From Caryophanon sp036309765 (lineage in GTDB: Bacteria; Bacillota; Bacilli; Bacillales_A; Planococcaceae), in assembly GCA_036309765.1 (NCBI GenBank), contig JAXJTE010000212.1, positions 26,145 to 90,144 on the forward strand: a stretch of DNA of 64,000 bases, read 5' to 3'. Position numbers and translations under genes: made by a program. This document shows, in pieces, positions 1 to 8,392 of the stretch; position 1 is the stretch's first letter, and every line of letters begins with the position of its first letter. The notes beneath the pieces were generated by a model, which made no database searches, was not told the origin of the DNA, and worked only from the letters and a program-made list of their open reading frames with translations.

Positions 1-2
1 AC

Positions 3-641
3 CGTTTACAAAAACAGCAGCAACAGCTCGATGCACATATGGAAAAAGTGGCGTTTGACGAAAGCTATTTACACGGTGGCGCGTACGTTGCAGGTGTGGA
101 CGAGGCAGGGCGCGGACCACTCGCTGGACCGGTCGTAACAGCAGCGGCCATTTTACCGCTTCATTGCGACGCGCTCATGGGTATTAATGATTCAAAGCAG
201 CTATCAAAGGAAAAACGCGCTGCATACGCCGCCATTATTAAGGAGCATGCGATTTGTTATAGCGTGCATTTCCAGTCAGTTGAAGCGATTGATACGCTAA
301 ATATTTACGAGGCGACGCGCCAATCGATGAAAGCAGCAGTAGAAACGCTTGATGTGCAGCCAGACGCGGTGCTTGCTGATGCGATGACGCTCGACATTCC
401 ACACCGTCAAGCAAACATTATTAAAGGTGATGCGCTTAGCTTATCGATTGCGGCCGCATCCATTTTAGCAAAAACAGCGCGTGACGATTACATGGACGCG
501 TTACATGAGCAGTTCCCGCAGTACGGCTTTTGCAACCACGCAGGCTACGGCACAAAGGAGCATTTAGCAGCCATTGACGCGCATGGCATTACGATTCATC
601 ACCGCCGAAGCTTTGAGCCGATTAAATCACTTGTGAAATAA
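3..641 (+). CDS. rnhB: Ribonuclease HII, 5' end cut by window edge
   Basis: RNase HII removes RNA primers and single misincorporated ribonucleotides by cutting the RNA strand of RNA/DNA hybrids in the cytoplasm. The frame is open to the left edge, so the N-terminal part lies outside the window. The ATG at 39 is internal, because Bacillus RNase HII carries about 70 residues before the catalytic core. Visible signature: GVDEAGRGPLAGP, with the catalytic Asp-Glu pair, then LADAMTL with a further acidic residue, KGD...SIAAASILAK, and TARDDY. About 213 residues are visible against roughly 255 in B. subtilis (from memory). It sits immediately upstream of the ylqG-like gene, as in B. subtilis. Identity is very secure; only the true start is unknown. 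Confidence 0.96.
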   Translation, partial: RLQKQQQQLDAHMEKVAFDESYLHGGAYVAGVDEAGRGPLAGPVVTAAAILPLHCDALMGINDSKQLSKEKRAAYAAIIKEHAICYSVHFQSVEAIDTLNIYEATRQSMKAAVETLDVQPDAVLADAMTLDIPHRQANIIKGDALSLSIAAASILAKTARDDYMDALHEQFPQYGFCNHAGYGTKEHLAAIDAHGITIHHRRSFEPIKSLVK

Positions 642-653
642 GGAGGGATTTTT

Positions 654-2477
654 ATGTCGATGTCTTTTCAACCAATTCAGTCGCAAACGGTGCAACCAAC
701 TGCCTCTCAGCCGATGACGTTGCGTGATGGACAAATGTTTCACGGTACAATTAAACAGCTTTATCCGAACCAAACAGCCGAAGTACAAGTTGGTAATCAA
801 AAAATTATCGCAAAGCTTGAAGCACCGCTAAAACAAGGGGACACGCACGTCTTCCAAGTGACGCAAACACAGCCACAAACGGAGCTAAAAGTCGTAACAA
901 ACGCCGGCACACAGCAACAGCAAATGCAGCAAATACTCCAGTCGATGAACTTGCCAAAAACAGCGGAGCTACAGCAAGCGTTACAGCAGTTCATGAAAGC
1001 ACAGCTGCCGATTTCAAAGGATGTGCTGCTACAGGCGGAGAGCTTTTTGAAATCACTTCCAGCAAACGTCAGCGTGAAGGAAGCGTTAACGGCGATGACG
1101 AAAATGCTCGAAGGCAAAATGCCGTTTACGCAGCAAGTATTTCAAGCGATGACGCAAGGTGCAAAAACGACCGGCATGGTGAACACGCTGCAAAATTTAG
1201 AGCAAGCGATACTGCGTGATACGTCCGTTACACCGCAAACGCGCGAAAACGTCTTAACGCAGCTGCAATCAATTGCCAAACCGTTTAGCGAGCAAGCAGG
1301 TGGCGTGTACGTCGGCAAGCTTGTCGAGCAGCTGCAATCAGGCAATGCGGCGCAAAAGCAAGAAGCGCTCACACTATTAAAACAAGCGGGCGTATTGCCA
1401 CAGCAGGCGACGACGACAAACTGGCAGCAAAACGGACAGACGCCAAGCTTAGCACCGACAGCGAATGCTGGGCAAGTTGTACAGGCACTTCAGCAGGCGA
1501 CACCGCAGCAGCTACAACAGCAATTGCCACAGCTGAAGCAATGGATTGACCAGCAACCCGCGCTCACTGCACCGCAAAAAGAAGCGCTACAGCAAATGAT
1601 TTCACGCTTTGAGCAGCTACCGAAAACAGCACAAACAGCCGCTATTTTCGCCAAACAATTTGATGCACAGCTCGTCAAATCATTTGCGCAAAATGCCCAA
1701 ACACAGTTATTCGCACAATCCGGTCAGTTAACAGCCCGCGAGCAGCTCGCAACGCTCGTTCAGCAGCAACCGTCACCATCTACATTCATGCAAATGGCGC
1801 AAATTGCATCGAACCAGCCACAAATGCAGCAACTCGTCTTGCAAACAGAAAGCTTTGTGCAAAATAATATTGACGCCAAAGCAATCGAGCAGGCGATGCG
1901 TTCCATTATGCGCGACATGGGCATGAGTTACGAGGCAACGATGAAAAATAATGACCCACAAGCGCTCGCGTCTCAGCTAAAGCCGCAGCTAATGGAGTTA
2001 CTTCAGCAGCAAGTTTTACCGGCTACGCGTGATGCGGCAGAAACGATGCTTGCGCGTTTAAATGGCATGCAGCTCCAATCTGGTGACCAAGGGCATCAGC
2101 ACCAACTCGTCATGCAAGTGCCCATGCAGTTTTTAGGCAAGCAAACAGAGGCAACATTACAGTGGAACGGTCGCATGAAAGATGATGGTAAAATTGATGC
2201 GGACTACGCAAGAATTTTATTTTATTTAGACATGACGTCGATTGAGCAAACGATGATTGATATGCAAGTGCAAAACCGCATCGTCACAGTGAATGTATTC
2301 AACGACAATGAAGTGCTTCAAACGCTTGCGAAGCCGCTAAGTATTGCGCTGAAGGAAGGTTTAGCCGCTCATGACTATCAATTGTCCGGCGTGTTCGTGA
2401 AGCCGTTTGAAGTGAAGCAAACAAAGGCGCCAAAAGTGGAGGAGCGTCCGACGACAGGAGTGGATTTCCGCATATGA
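654..2477 (+). CDS. ylqG: Glutamine-rich protein with FliK-like C-terminal region (YlqG-like)
   Basis: A 607-residue protein with very high Gln content (many QQ, QQQ and QAL runs), mostly predicted helical, without signal peptide or membrane segments. The last ~120 residues change character: a beta-rich stretch around LVMQVPMQFLG, ARILFYLDM and RIVTVNVFN resembles the C-terminal hook-length-control fold of FliK. Position next to rnhB and the FlhB-like ylqH matches B. subtilis ylqG, whose function is not established as far as I know. AAGGAGG at 640-646 overlaps the rnhB stop and fixes the ATG. The stop overlaps the start of the next gene by 4 nt, so the two are translationally coupled. Inference: the pair mimics the FliK/FlhB-C interaction that switches export specificity. 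Family assignment is moderate. Confidence 0.7.
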   Translation: MSMSFQPIQSQTVQPTASQPMTLRDGQMFHGTIKQLYPNQTAEVQVGNQKIIAKLEAPLKQGDTHVFQVTQTQPQTELKVVTNAGTQQQQMQQILQSMNLPKTAELQQALQQFMKAQLPISKDVLLQAESFLKSLPANVSVKEALTAMTKMLEGKMPFTQQVFQAMTQGAKTTGMVNTLQNLEQAILRDTSVTPQTRENVLTQLQSIAKPFSEQAGGVYVGKLVEQLQSGNAAQKQEALTLLKQAGVLPQQATTTNWQQNGQTPSLAPTANAGQVVQALQQATPQQLQQQLPQLKQWIDQQPALTAPQKEALQQMISRFEQLPKTAQTAAIFAKQFDAQLVKSFAQNAQTQLFAQSGQLTAREQLATLVQQQPSPSTFMQMAQIASNQPQMQQLVLQTESFVQNNIDAKAIEQAMRSIMRDMGMSYEATMKNNDPQALASQLKPQLMELLQQQVLPATRDAAETMLARLNGMQLQSGDQGHQHQLVMQVPMQFLGKQTEATLQWNGRMKDDGKIDADYARILFYLDMTSIEQTMIDMQVQNRIVTVNVFNDNEVLQTLAKPLSIALKEGLAAHDYQLSGVFVKPFEVKQTKAPKVEERPTTGVDFRI

Positions 2478-2767
2478 GCGAGGAACAGCGTCACGTACGA
2501 AAACAGGCAGTTGCACTAAAATATGACCCGTCTGTTTCGTCAGGTCCAATCGTAGCAGCAAAGGGAAAAGGGAAAATTGCAGAAGAAATTTTGTCGAAAG
2601 CTACTGAGGCAAATGTACCAATTTATGAAGATAAAGGGCTCGTAGAAATTCTCGGACAGCTCGATATGAACACGGCAATCCCTGAAGAACTATATCAAGC
2701 TGTCGCTGAAGTTTTTGCATTTATCTATCGTTTAGACCAACAACATAACTTAATTAGACCGAAATAA
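2474..2767 (+). CDS. ylqH: FlhB C-terminal-domain homologue without cleavage motif (YlqH/FhlX-like)
   Basis: A 97-residue soluble protein matching only the cytoplasmic C-terminal domain of FlhB/EscU-type export gatekeepers: AVALKYDPSVSSGP, VAAKGKGKIAEEIL, PIYEDKGLVEIL, and a tail with IPEELYQAVAEVFAFIYRL. The full FlhB of this window has the autocleavage motif NPTH before HYAIALKYD (near 31095). That motif is absent here, since the protein begins only a few residues before ALKYDP, so it resembles the post-cleavage fragment. Stand-alone proteins of this kind are known in Bacillus (YlqH) and other bacteria (FhlX/FlhX). ATG overlaps the ylqG stop in ATGA, so it is coupled to the FliK-like protein. 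A role in flagellar export switching is inference. Confidence 0.8.
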   Translation: MSEEQRHVRKQAVALKYDPSVSSGPIVAAKGKGKIAEEILSKATEANVPIYEDKGLVEILGQLDMNTAIPEELYQAVAEVFAFIYRLDQQHNLIRPK

Positions 2768-2789
2768 CCTTTAGTTATGATGTTTTTTT
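2764..2789 (+). terminator. Weak intrinsic terminator after ylqH
   Basis: ATAAC-CTTTA-GTTAT forms a 5-bp AT-rich stem (2764-2778), followed after four bases by seven T (2783-2789). The stem is weak and overlaps the ylqH stop codon. It is plausible only because a good promoter for the next gene lies downstream. Confidence 0.35.
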
Positions 2790-2910
2790 ACTATAATATG
2801 CAAATGTTAAAACGAAAATTCTAAAAATTAAAGTAAGATGATAATGATAAAGTGCTGATGCGAGAGAAAAGAGATTTTTTGAAGAAAAAAAGGACTTTTA
2901 AGAAGTAATA

Positions 2911-2939
2911 TAGACATTGTAAGAATTTTTGGTTAAAAT
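2911..2939 (+). promoter_or_regulatory. Sigma-A promoter of sucCD
   Basis: TAGACA (2911-2916) and TAAAAT (2934-2939) each match the sigma-A -35/-10 consensus at five of six positions, and the spacer is exactly 17 nt. The expected start point is near 2946, about 40 nt upstream of the sucC ATG. Confidence 0.65.
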
Positions 2940-2956
2940 AATGTTGTTACAACATT
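2940..2956. promoter_or_regulatory. Perfect palindrome over the sucCD start point (candidate operator)
   Basis: AATGTTGT-T-ACAACATT is a perfect inverted repeat with 8-bp arms and a 1-bp centre. It begins right after the -10 box and covers the predicted +1. No T-tract follows, so it is not a terminator. Repressor operators commonly occupy this position. I do not recognise the cognate regulator. Confidence 0.5.
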
Positions 2957-2986
2957 TCGATTATTGTTTGAATGGGAGGATGGATC

Positions 2987-4165
2987 ATGAATATTCATGA
3001 GTATCAGGGGAAAGAAGTTCTACGCCAGTACGGTGTAGCAGTTCCAAATGGGTTTGTTGCTTTTTCACCAGACGAAGCAGTGAAGGTAGCGAAAGAATTA
3101 AACTCGGCGATCACAGTTGTCAAAGCACAAATTCACGCAGGTGGTCGAGGTAAAGCAGGCGGCGTAAAAATCGCTAAAAACCTTGACGACGTACGTACAT
3201 ACGCGAAAGAACTTTTAGGTAAAGTTTTAGTAACGCACCAAACAGGTCCAGAGGGCAAAGAAGTTAAACGTATTTACGTTGAAGAAGGTTGCCCAAACAT
3301 TGCAAAAGAATACTATATCAGTTTAGTAGTTGACCGTGCGACATCTCGCGTAACGGTAATGGGGTCTGCTGAAGGTGGTATGGATATTGAAGAAGTGGCA
3401 GCAGCAACGCCTGAAAAAATCTTCACAGAAGTGGTAGATCCAGTTCTAGGTTTAACAGCGTTCCAAGCACGTCGTTTAGCATTCAATATTGAAATTCCAA
3501 CAAAATTAGTAAACCAAGCAGCTAAATTATTATTAGGCTTATACGATGCCTTTATCGATAAAGATGCGTCAATGCTTGAAATCAACCCGTTAGTTGTAAC
3601 AGGTGACGATCAAGTATTAGCATTAGATGCAAAATTCAACTTCGATTCAAACGCGTTACACCGTCATGCAGATGTACGTGAATTACGCGACTTAGACGAA
3701 GAAGATCCAAAAGAAATCGAAGCATCAAAATATGACTTAAGCTACATTTCATTAGACGGCAATATCGGCTGTATGGTAAATGGTGCAGGTCTTGCGATGG
3801 CAACGATGGATACAATTAGTTACTACGGCGGCACACCCGCAAACTTCCTTGACGTTGGGGGCGGCGCGACTACAGAAAAAGTAACAGCAGCATTCAAAAT
3901 CATTTTATCTGATGCAAACGTAAAAGGTATTTTCGTTAACATCTTCGGTGGTATTATGAAATGTGACGTCATTGCAGAAGGTGTTGTACAAGCAGCACGT
4001 GAGCTTGGCTTACAAGTACCATTAGTAGTTCGTTTAGAAGGTACAAACGTAGAGCGCGGTAAAGAGATTTTAAATGGTTCTGGCTTAAACATTGTAGCGG
4101 CGAGCTCAATGGCAGACGGCGCACAAAAAATTGTGAACTTAGTAGCTGGGGAGGTTAAGGCATGA
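2987..4165 (+). CDS. sucC: Succinyl-CoA synthetase beta subunit (ADP/GDP-forming)
   Basis: The beta subunit of the TCA-cycle enzyme that converts succinyl-CoA + NDP + Pi to succinate + CoA + NTP; it carries the ATP-grasp nucleotide site. The product begins MNIHEYQGKEVLRQYGV, the canonical family N-terminus. An upstream in-frame ATG at 2972 lies inside the Shine-Dalgarno GGGAGG (2974-2979), so 2987 is the real start and the protein has 392 residues. Further motifs: KAQIHAGGRGKAGGVK, LEINPLVVTGDD, GNIGCMVNGAGLAMATMD and NIFGGIMKCD. The stop overlaps sucD by 4 nt (ATGA), fitting 1:1 subunit synthesis. It has its own promoter and candidate operator just upstream. Confidence 0.97.
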   Translation: MNIHEYQGKEVLRQYGVAVPNGFVAFSPDEAVKVAKELNSAITVVKAQIHAGGRGKAGGVKIAKNLDDVRTYAKELLGKVLVTHQTGPEGKEVKRIYVEEGCPNIAKEYYISLVVDRATSRVTVMGSAEGGMDIEEVAAATPEKIFTEVVDPVLGLTAFQARRLAFNIEIPTKLVNQAAKLLLGLYDAFIDKDASMLEINPLVVTGDDQVLALDAKFNFDSNALHRHADVRELRDLDEEDPKEIEASKYDLSYISLDGNIGCMVNGAGLAMATMDTISYYGGTPANFLDVGGGATTEKVTAAFKIILSDANVKGIFVNIFGGIMKCDVIAEGVVQAARELGLQVPLVVRLEGTNVERGKEILNGSGLNIVAASSMADGAQKIVNLVAGEVKA

Positions 4166-5064
4166 GCGTTTTCATCAATAAAGACACAAAAGTAATCGTG
4201 CAAGGGATCACAGGTGAAACTGCACGTTTCCATACAAAACAAATGGTTGAATACGGAACGAAAGTAGTAGCAGGTGTAACACCAGGTAAAGGTGGCACAG
4301 ATGTAGACGGTATTCCAGTATTCAACACAGTTGAAGAAGCAGTAAAAGCAACGGGCGCAACAGTTTCAGTAGTTTACGTACCAGCAGCATTTGCAGCAGA
4401 TTCAATTTTAGAAGCAGTAGATGCACAGTTAGACTTAACAATCTGTATTACGGAGCACATTCCAGTATTAGACATGGTAAAAGTAAAACGCTACATGGAA
4501 GGCAAAAAGACTCGCTTAGTTGGTCCAAACTGCCCAGGCGTTATTACATCAGATGAGTGTAAAATTGGTATCATGCCAGGATACATTCACACAAAAGGTC
4601 ACGTAGGCGTTGTATCTCGTTCAGGTACATTAACGTATGAGGCTGTACACCAATTAACTGAAGCTGGTATCGGTCAAACGACAGCAGTAGGTATCGGTGG
4701 CGACCCAGTAAACGGTACAAACTTCATCGACTGTTTAGCAGCATTCAACGAAGACCCAGAGACTTACGCAGTTGTAATGATTGGGGAAATCGGTGGTACA
4801 GCAGAAGAAGAAGCAGCTGAGTGGATCAAAGCGAACATGAAAAAACCAGTTGTAGGCTTCATCGGTGGTCAAACAGCACCTCCAGGCAAACGCATGGGTC
4901 ACGCTGGTGCGATCATCTCAGGCGGTAAAGGTACAGCAGCAGATAAAATTGCAGCGTTAAACGCAGCAGGTATCGAAGTTGCACCAACACCATCTGTAAT
5001 CGGTGAAACATTAATTAAAGTAATTAAAGAAAAAGGCTTATACGACGCGTGTAAAACACACTAA
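4162..5064 (+). CDS. sucD: Succinyl-CoA synthetase alpha subunit
   Basis: The alpha subunit binds CoA and carries the phosphorylated active-site histidine. The 300-residue product has the CoA-binding Rossmann start VQGITGETARFHTKQMV, the GPNCPGVI loop, GHVGVVSRSGTLTYE, IGGDPVNGTNFIDC, and the phosphohistidine loop GHAGAIISGGKGTA near residue 246. Length matches the family. It is translationally coupled to sucC through ATGA and followed by a strong intrinsic terminator, so sucCD forms a two-gene transcription unit. Confidence 0.97.
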   Translation: MSVFINKDTKVIVQGITGETARFHTKQMVEYGTKVVAGVTPGKGGTDVDGIPVFNTVEEAVKATGATVSVVYVPAAFAADSILEAVDAQLDLTICITEHIPVLDMVKVKRYMEGKKTRLVGPNCPGVITSDECKIGIMPGYIHTKGHVGVVSRSGTLTYEAVHQLTEAGIGQTTAVGIGGDPVNGTNFIDCLAAFNEDPETYAVVMIGEIGGTAEEEAAEWIKANMKKPVVGFIGGQTAPPGKRMGHAGAIISGGKGTAADKIAALNAAGIEVAPTPSVIGETLIKVIKEKGLYDACKTH

Positions 5065-5085
5065 TTCGTGCCGCTAATTTTATAG

Positions 5086-5133
5086 GAGAATCGCTTCGCA
5101 AAACGACTTTTGCGGGGCTATTCTCGCATTTTT
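5086..5133 (+). terminator. Intrinsic terminator of sucCD
   Basis: A long stem runs from GAGAAT (5086) through CGCAAAA, loop CGAC, TTTTGCG, to ATTCTC (5125): about 17 pairs with one mismatch, then T5 at 5129-5133. Confidence 0.88.
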
Positions 5134-5182
5134 AAGCACCATTTTATTATATAAAAATAATAAAAAAGGAGGCTTTTTCCTC

Positions 5183-6049
5183 GTGAACGAACAATTCCTC
5201 AGATTTCATCAAATTACTCCAATGAACTATAAAAAACTTCAGCTCTACATTCAGCAAGACCCTCATTTTGAACAATTCACTAAAATGTCTGCGAAACAAT
5301 TGAGCATGTATTTACGCTGTTCACCCGAAAAAGCAGCAGCCTATCAGCAGCAATTTTCAAGCTATTGCCCGAAGCAAATCGTGCAGTTTTATAAAGAGCA
5401 GCACATTCACGTTATTTGTTACGGCGACGAGCAATATCCACAAGCATTGTATGATATTTATGATCCACCGCTCGTTTTATATGTAAAGGGGAAGGTGGAC
5501 GCACTTCAGCGAGCTGCTGTTGCGATCATTGGTTCGCGCAAGGCGACCGATTATAGTCGCTACGCTATTGGACAGCTTATGCCTTATTGTAAGGAGGCGA
5601 ACGTCGTCATCGTAAGTGGCTTAGCAAAAGGTGCAGATACGCTTGCACATGAGGCGGCGATTGCTCATCAATGTGACACGGTTGCGGTACTTGGGCATGG
5701 TTTTCAGTACATGTACCCAAAAGCGCATACACAGCTTGCGAATTATTTAGCGCAGCATCATACGCTTGTGACCGAATATCCGTACCATTACGGGCCGCAA
5801 AAATGGTATTTTCCGATGCGTAACCGAATTATTAGTGGCTTGAGTGATGCGGTCGTCGTGACAGAGGCAGAGCGAAAGAGTGGGACGATGAGTACGGTTG
5901 ATTATGCATTAGCGCACGGCAAGGATATTTTTGCGGTGCCAGGAAATATATTTTCTCCGCTATCAGAAGGACCGAATGCATTAATAGCGGAGGGAGCGAC
6001 CGCACTAACGCTTGAGGAAATGCCGCGCTTTTTACAACATTTTCAATAG
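5183..6049 (+). CDS. dprA: DNA-processing protein DprA (Smf)
   Basis: DprA protects incoming single-stranded DNA during transformation and loads RecA on it. The 288-residue product shows the extended Rossmann fold: LYDIYDPPLVLYVKG, AIIGSRKATDYS, VSGLAKGADTLAHEAAI, VAVLGHGFQYMYPKAH, PMRNRIISGLSDAVVVTEA and VPGNIFSPLSEGPNALIAEGA. Translation starts at GTG 5183, with AAGGAGG at 5166-5172; the next in-frame ATG at 5222 has no comparable site. Location between sucD and topA is conserved in Bacillales. Presence alone does not show that the strain is naturally competent. Confidence 0.95.
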   Translation: MNEQFLRFHQITPMNYKKLQLYIQQDPHFEQFTKMSAKQLSMYLRCSPEKAAAYQQQFSSYCPKQIVQFYKEQHIHVICYGDEQYPQALYDIYDPPLVLYVKGKVDALQRAAVAIIGSRKATDYSRYAIGQLMPYCKEANVVIVSGLAKGADTLAHEAAIAHQCDTVAVLGHGFQYMYPKAHTQLANYLAQHHTLVTEYPYHYGPQKWYFPMRNRIISGLSDAVVVTEAERKSGTMSTVDYALAHGKDIFAVPGNIFSPLSEGPNALIAEGATALTLEEMPRFLQHFQ

Positions 6050-6292
6050 AAAAATTGAAAAAAAGTTGCATTATATGAAAATCTGTTATACATTTTGCAA
6101 CAGATATTCTTTTCAAACGACTTCACTTGGAAATTCCAATGTGGCGATGTAAAAGTCATACTGTTAGCGAAATGAACAGTGCATGAATTCGGTTTACTTT
6201 AAAATAGAAGGAACACCAATCCGCTAACAGATGAAGCATAAATAGTCGTATAACGAATTAAAAGAACCTCTCATTTTAGAAGGAGGATGTAT

Positions 6293-8371
6293 ATGGCGGA
6301 TTATTTAGTAATTGTAGAATCACCTGCAAAGGCAAAAACGATTGAACGTTATTTAGGCAAAAAATATAAAGTAAAAGCATCGATTGGACATGTGCGTGAT
6401 TTACCGCGCTCACAAATGGGCATCAACACAGAAAATAACTATGAGCCAAAGTATATTACGATTCGTGGAAAAGGGCCGGTGCTACAAGAATTAAAGCAGG
6501 CGGCAAAAAAAGCGAAGAAAATTTATTTAGCAGCCGATCCAGACCGTGAAGGGGAAGCAATTGCATGGCATTTAGCAACGGCATTAAACATCGATATTCA
6601 TTCGGATTGCCGCGTTGTGTTTAATGAGATTACGAAAGATGCAATCGTCGAGTCGTTTAAGCATCCACGCCCAATCAATATGGATTTAGTGGACGCACAG
6701 CAAGCACGTCGTATTTTAGACCGTTTAGTAGGCTACAATATTAGCCCTATACTATGGAAGAAAGTCAAAAAAGGCTTATCGGCAGGTCGCGTACAGTCGA
6801 TTGCGCTGCGCTTAATCATTGAGCGCGAAGAAGAAATTAAGCGTTTCCAACCAGAGGAATATTGGACGATTGAAGGCGAGTTTGAAAAGGGCAAAAAACC
6901 GTTCAGTGCGCTGTATTACGGTGATGGCGAGCAAAAAATTAAGCTGACGAATGAGGCGGAAGTACAACAAGTGCTAGACGGTATTAAAGGTAAAGCGTTT
7001 GAAGTAACAAACGTTGTGCGCAAAGAACGTAAACGTAACGCAGCACAGCCATTTACGACGTCTTCACTTCAACAAGAAGCAGCACGTAAATTAAACTTCC
7101 GTGCGAAAAAGACGATGATGCTTGCACAGCAATTATATGAAGGTATTGATATCGGCAAAAAAGAAGGCACAGTCGGCTTGATTACGTATATGCGTACCGA
7201 TTCAACACGTATTTCAGAAACGGCAAAAACAGAAGTGCGATCGTTCATTGAAACGATGTATGGCGAAGAGTTTGTCGCAACAGAGCAAAAACAAGTGAAA
7301 AAAAGCACGAATTCACAAGATGCGCATGAAGCAATTCGTCCGACGAGCACGATGCGTTCACCTGATACGTTAAAAACGGTATTATCACGCGATCAGCTAC
7401 GTTTATACCGCCTTATTTGGGAGCGTTTTATCGCAAGTCAAATGGCACCAGCTGTACTTGACACGATGACCGTGGATTTACAAAACGGCGATGTGCAGTT
7501 CCGTGCAAATGGCTCACAAGTGAAGTTTGCTGGTTTCATGAAAGTGTATATTGAAGGCACAGATGACCAAGCAGAGGAAACGAATAAGCTATTACCTGTA
7601 ATGGAAATTGGCGATACGGTGAATTCAATTCAAATTGAGCCAAAGCAGCACTTTACGCAGCCGCCACCACGTTATTCGGAGGCGCGTTTAGTGAAAACGT
7701 TAGAAGAGCTAGGTATAGGGCGTCCATCTACATATGCCCCGACGCTTGATACAATTCAAAAGCGAGGCTACGTAACGCTTGAAACGAAGCGCTTCGTTCC
7801 GTCAGAGCTTGGTGAAATTGTACATTGGGCAACGCTTGAGTTTTTCCCAGAAATTTTAAATATCGAGTTTACGGTGAAAATGGAGCAGGATTTAGATGAG
7901 GTTGAGGATGGACGCAAGCAATGGGTAGAGGTCATTGATGCGTTTTACAAAGACTTCGAAAAGCGTGTCGCATATGCCGATGCTGAGATGGAGAAAATCG
8001 TTATTAAAGACGAGCCAGCTGGTGAGGACTGCGAGCTATGTGGTTCAGCGATGGTGTATAAGCTTGGGCGCTACGGTAAGTTTATGGCATGCTCAAACTT
8101 CCCAGAATGCCGCAATACGAAGGCAATTATGAAGCAAATTGGCGTGAAATGTCCGGATTGTACAGATGGACAAATCGTTGAACGTAAAAGTAAAACGAAG
8201 CGACTGTTCTACGGATGCGATCAATATCCACAATGCGAATTCGTGTCATGGGATAAGCCAATTAGTAGACCTTGTCCGAAATGTAGTGCATTATTAGTAG
8301 AGAAGAAAATTAAAAAAGGTGTTCAAATCCAGTGTACAAAATGTGATTACGAAGAAGCACCGACTCAATAA
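6293..8371 (+). CDS. topA: DNA topoisomerase I (type IA)
   Basis: Relaxes negative supercoils by transient single-strand cleavage through a 5'-phosphotyrosine. The product begins MADYLVIVESPAKAKTIERY, the Toprim start. An ATG at 6287 directly abuts AGGAGG (6281-6286), so the ATG at 6293 is preferred, giving 692 residues, the usual length. Motifs: AADPDREGEAIAWH (Toprim acidic residues), LSAGRVQSIALRL, and the catalytic tyrosine in GLITYMRTDS (about residue 299). Three C-terminal four-cysteine zinc ribbons follow (CELCGS...C..C, CPDCTD...C..C, CPKCSA...C..C). trmFO follows after 21 nt. Confidence 0.97.
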   Translation: MADYLVIVESPAKAKTIERYLGKKYKVKASIGHVRDLPRSQMGINTENNYEPKYITIRGKGPVLQELKQAAKKAKKIYLAADPDREGEAIAWHLATALNIDIHSDCRVVFNEITKDAIVESFKHPRPINMDLVDAQQARRILDRLVGYNISPILWKKVKKGLSAGRVQSIALRLIIEREEEIKRFQPEEYWTIEGEFEKGKKPFSALYYGDGEQKIKLTNEAEVQQVLDGIKGKAFEVTNVVRKERKRNAAQPFTTSSLQQEAARKLNFRAKKTMMLAQQLYEGIDIGKKEGTVGLITYMRTDSTRISETAKTEVRSFIETMYGEEFVATEQKQVKKSTNSQDAHEAIRPTSTMRSPDTLKTVLSRDQLRLYRLIWERFIASQMAPAVLDTMTVDLQNGDVQFRANGSQVKFAGFMKVYIEGTDDQAEETNKLLPVMEIGDTVNSIQIEPKQHFTQPPPRYSEARLVKTLEELGIGRPSTYAPTLDTIQKRGYVTLETKRFVPSELGEIVHWATLEFFPEILNIEFTVKMEQDLDEVEDGRKQWVEVIDAFYKDFEKRVAYADAEMEKIVIKDEPAGEDCELCGSAMVYKLGRYGKFMACSNFPECRNTKAIMKQIGVKCPDCTDGQIVERKSKTKRLFYGCDQYPQCEFVSWDKPISRPCPKCSALLVEKKIKKGVQIQCTKCDYEEAPTQ

Positions 8372-8392
8372 AAGAAAGATAGGTAAATCAAT

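Noticed and set aside
2836..2851. Fur-like GATAAT repeats upstream of sucCD
   Set aside because: Two direct GATAA units only; the inverted 7-1-7 arrangement expected of a Fur box is missing.
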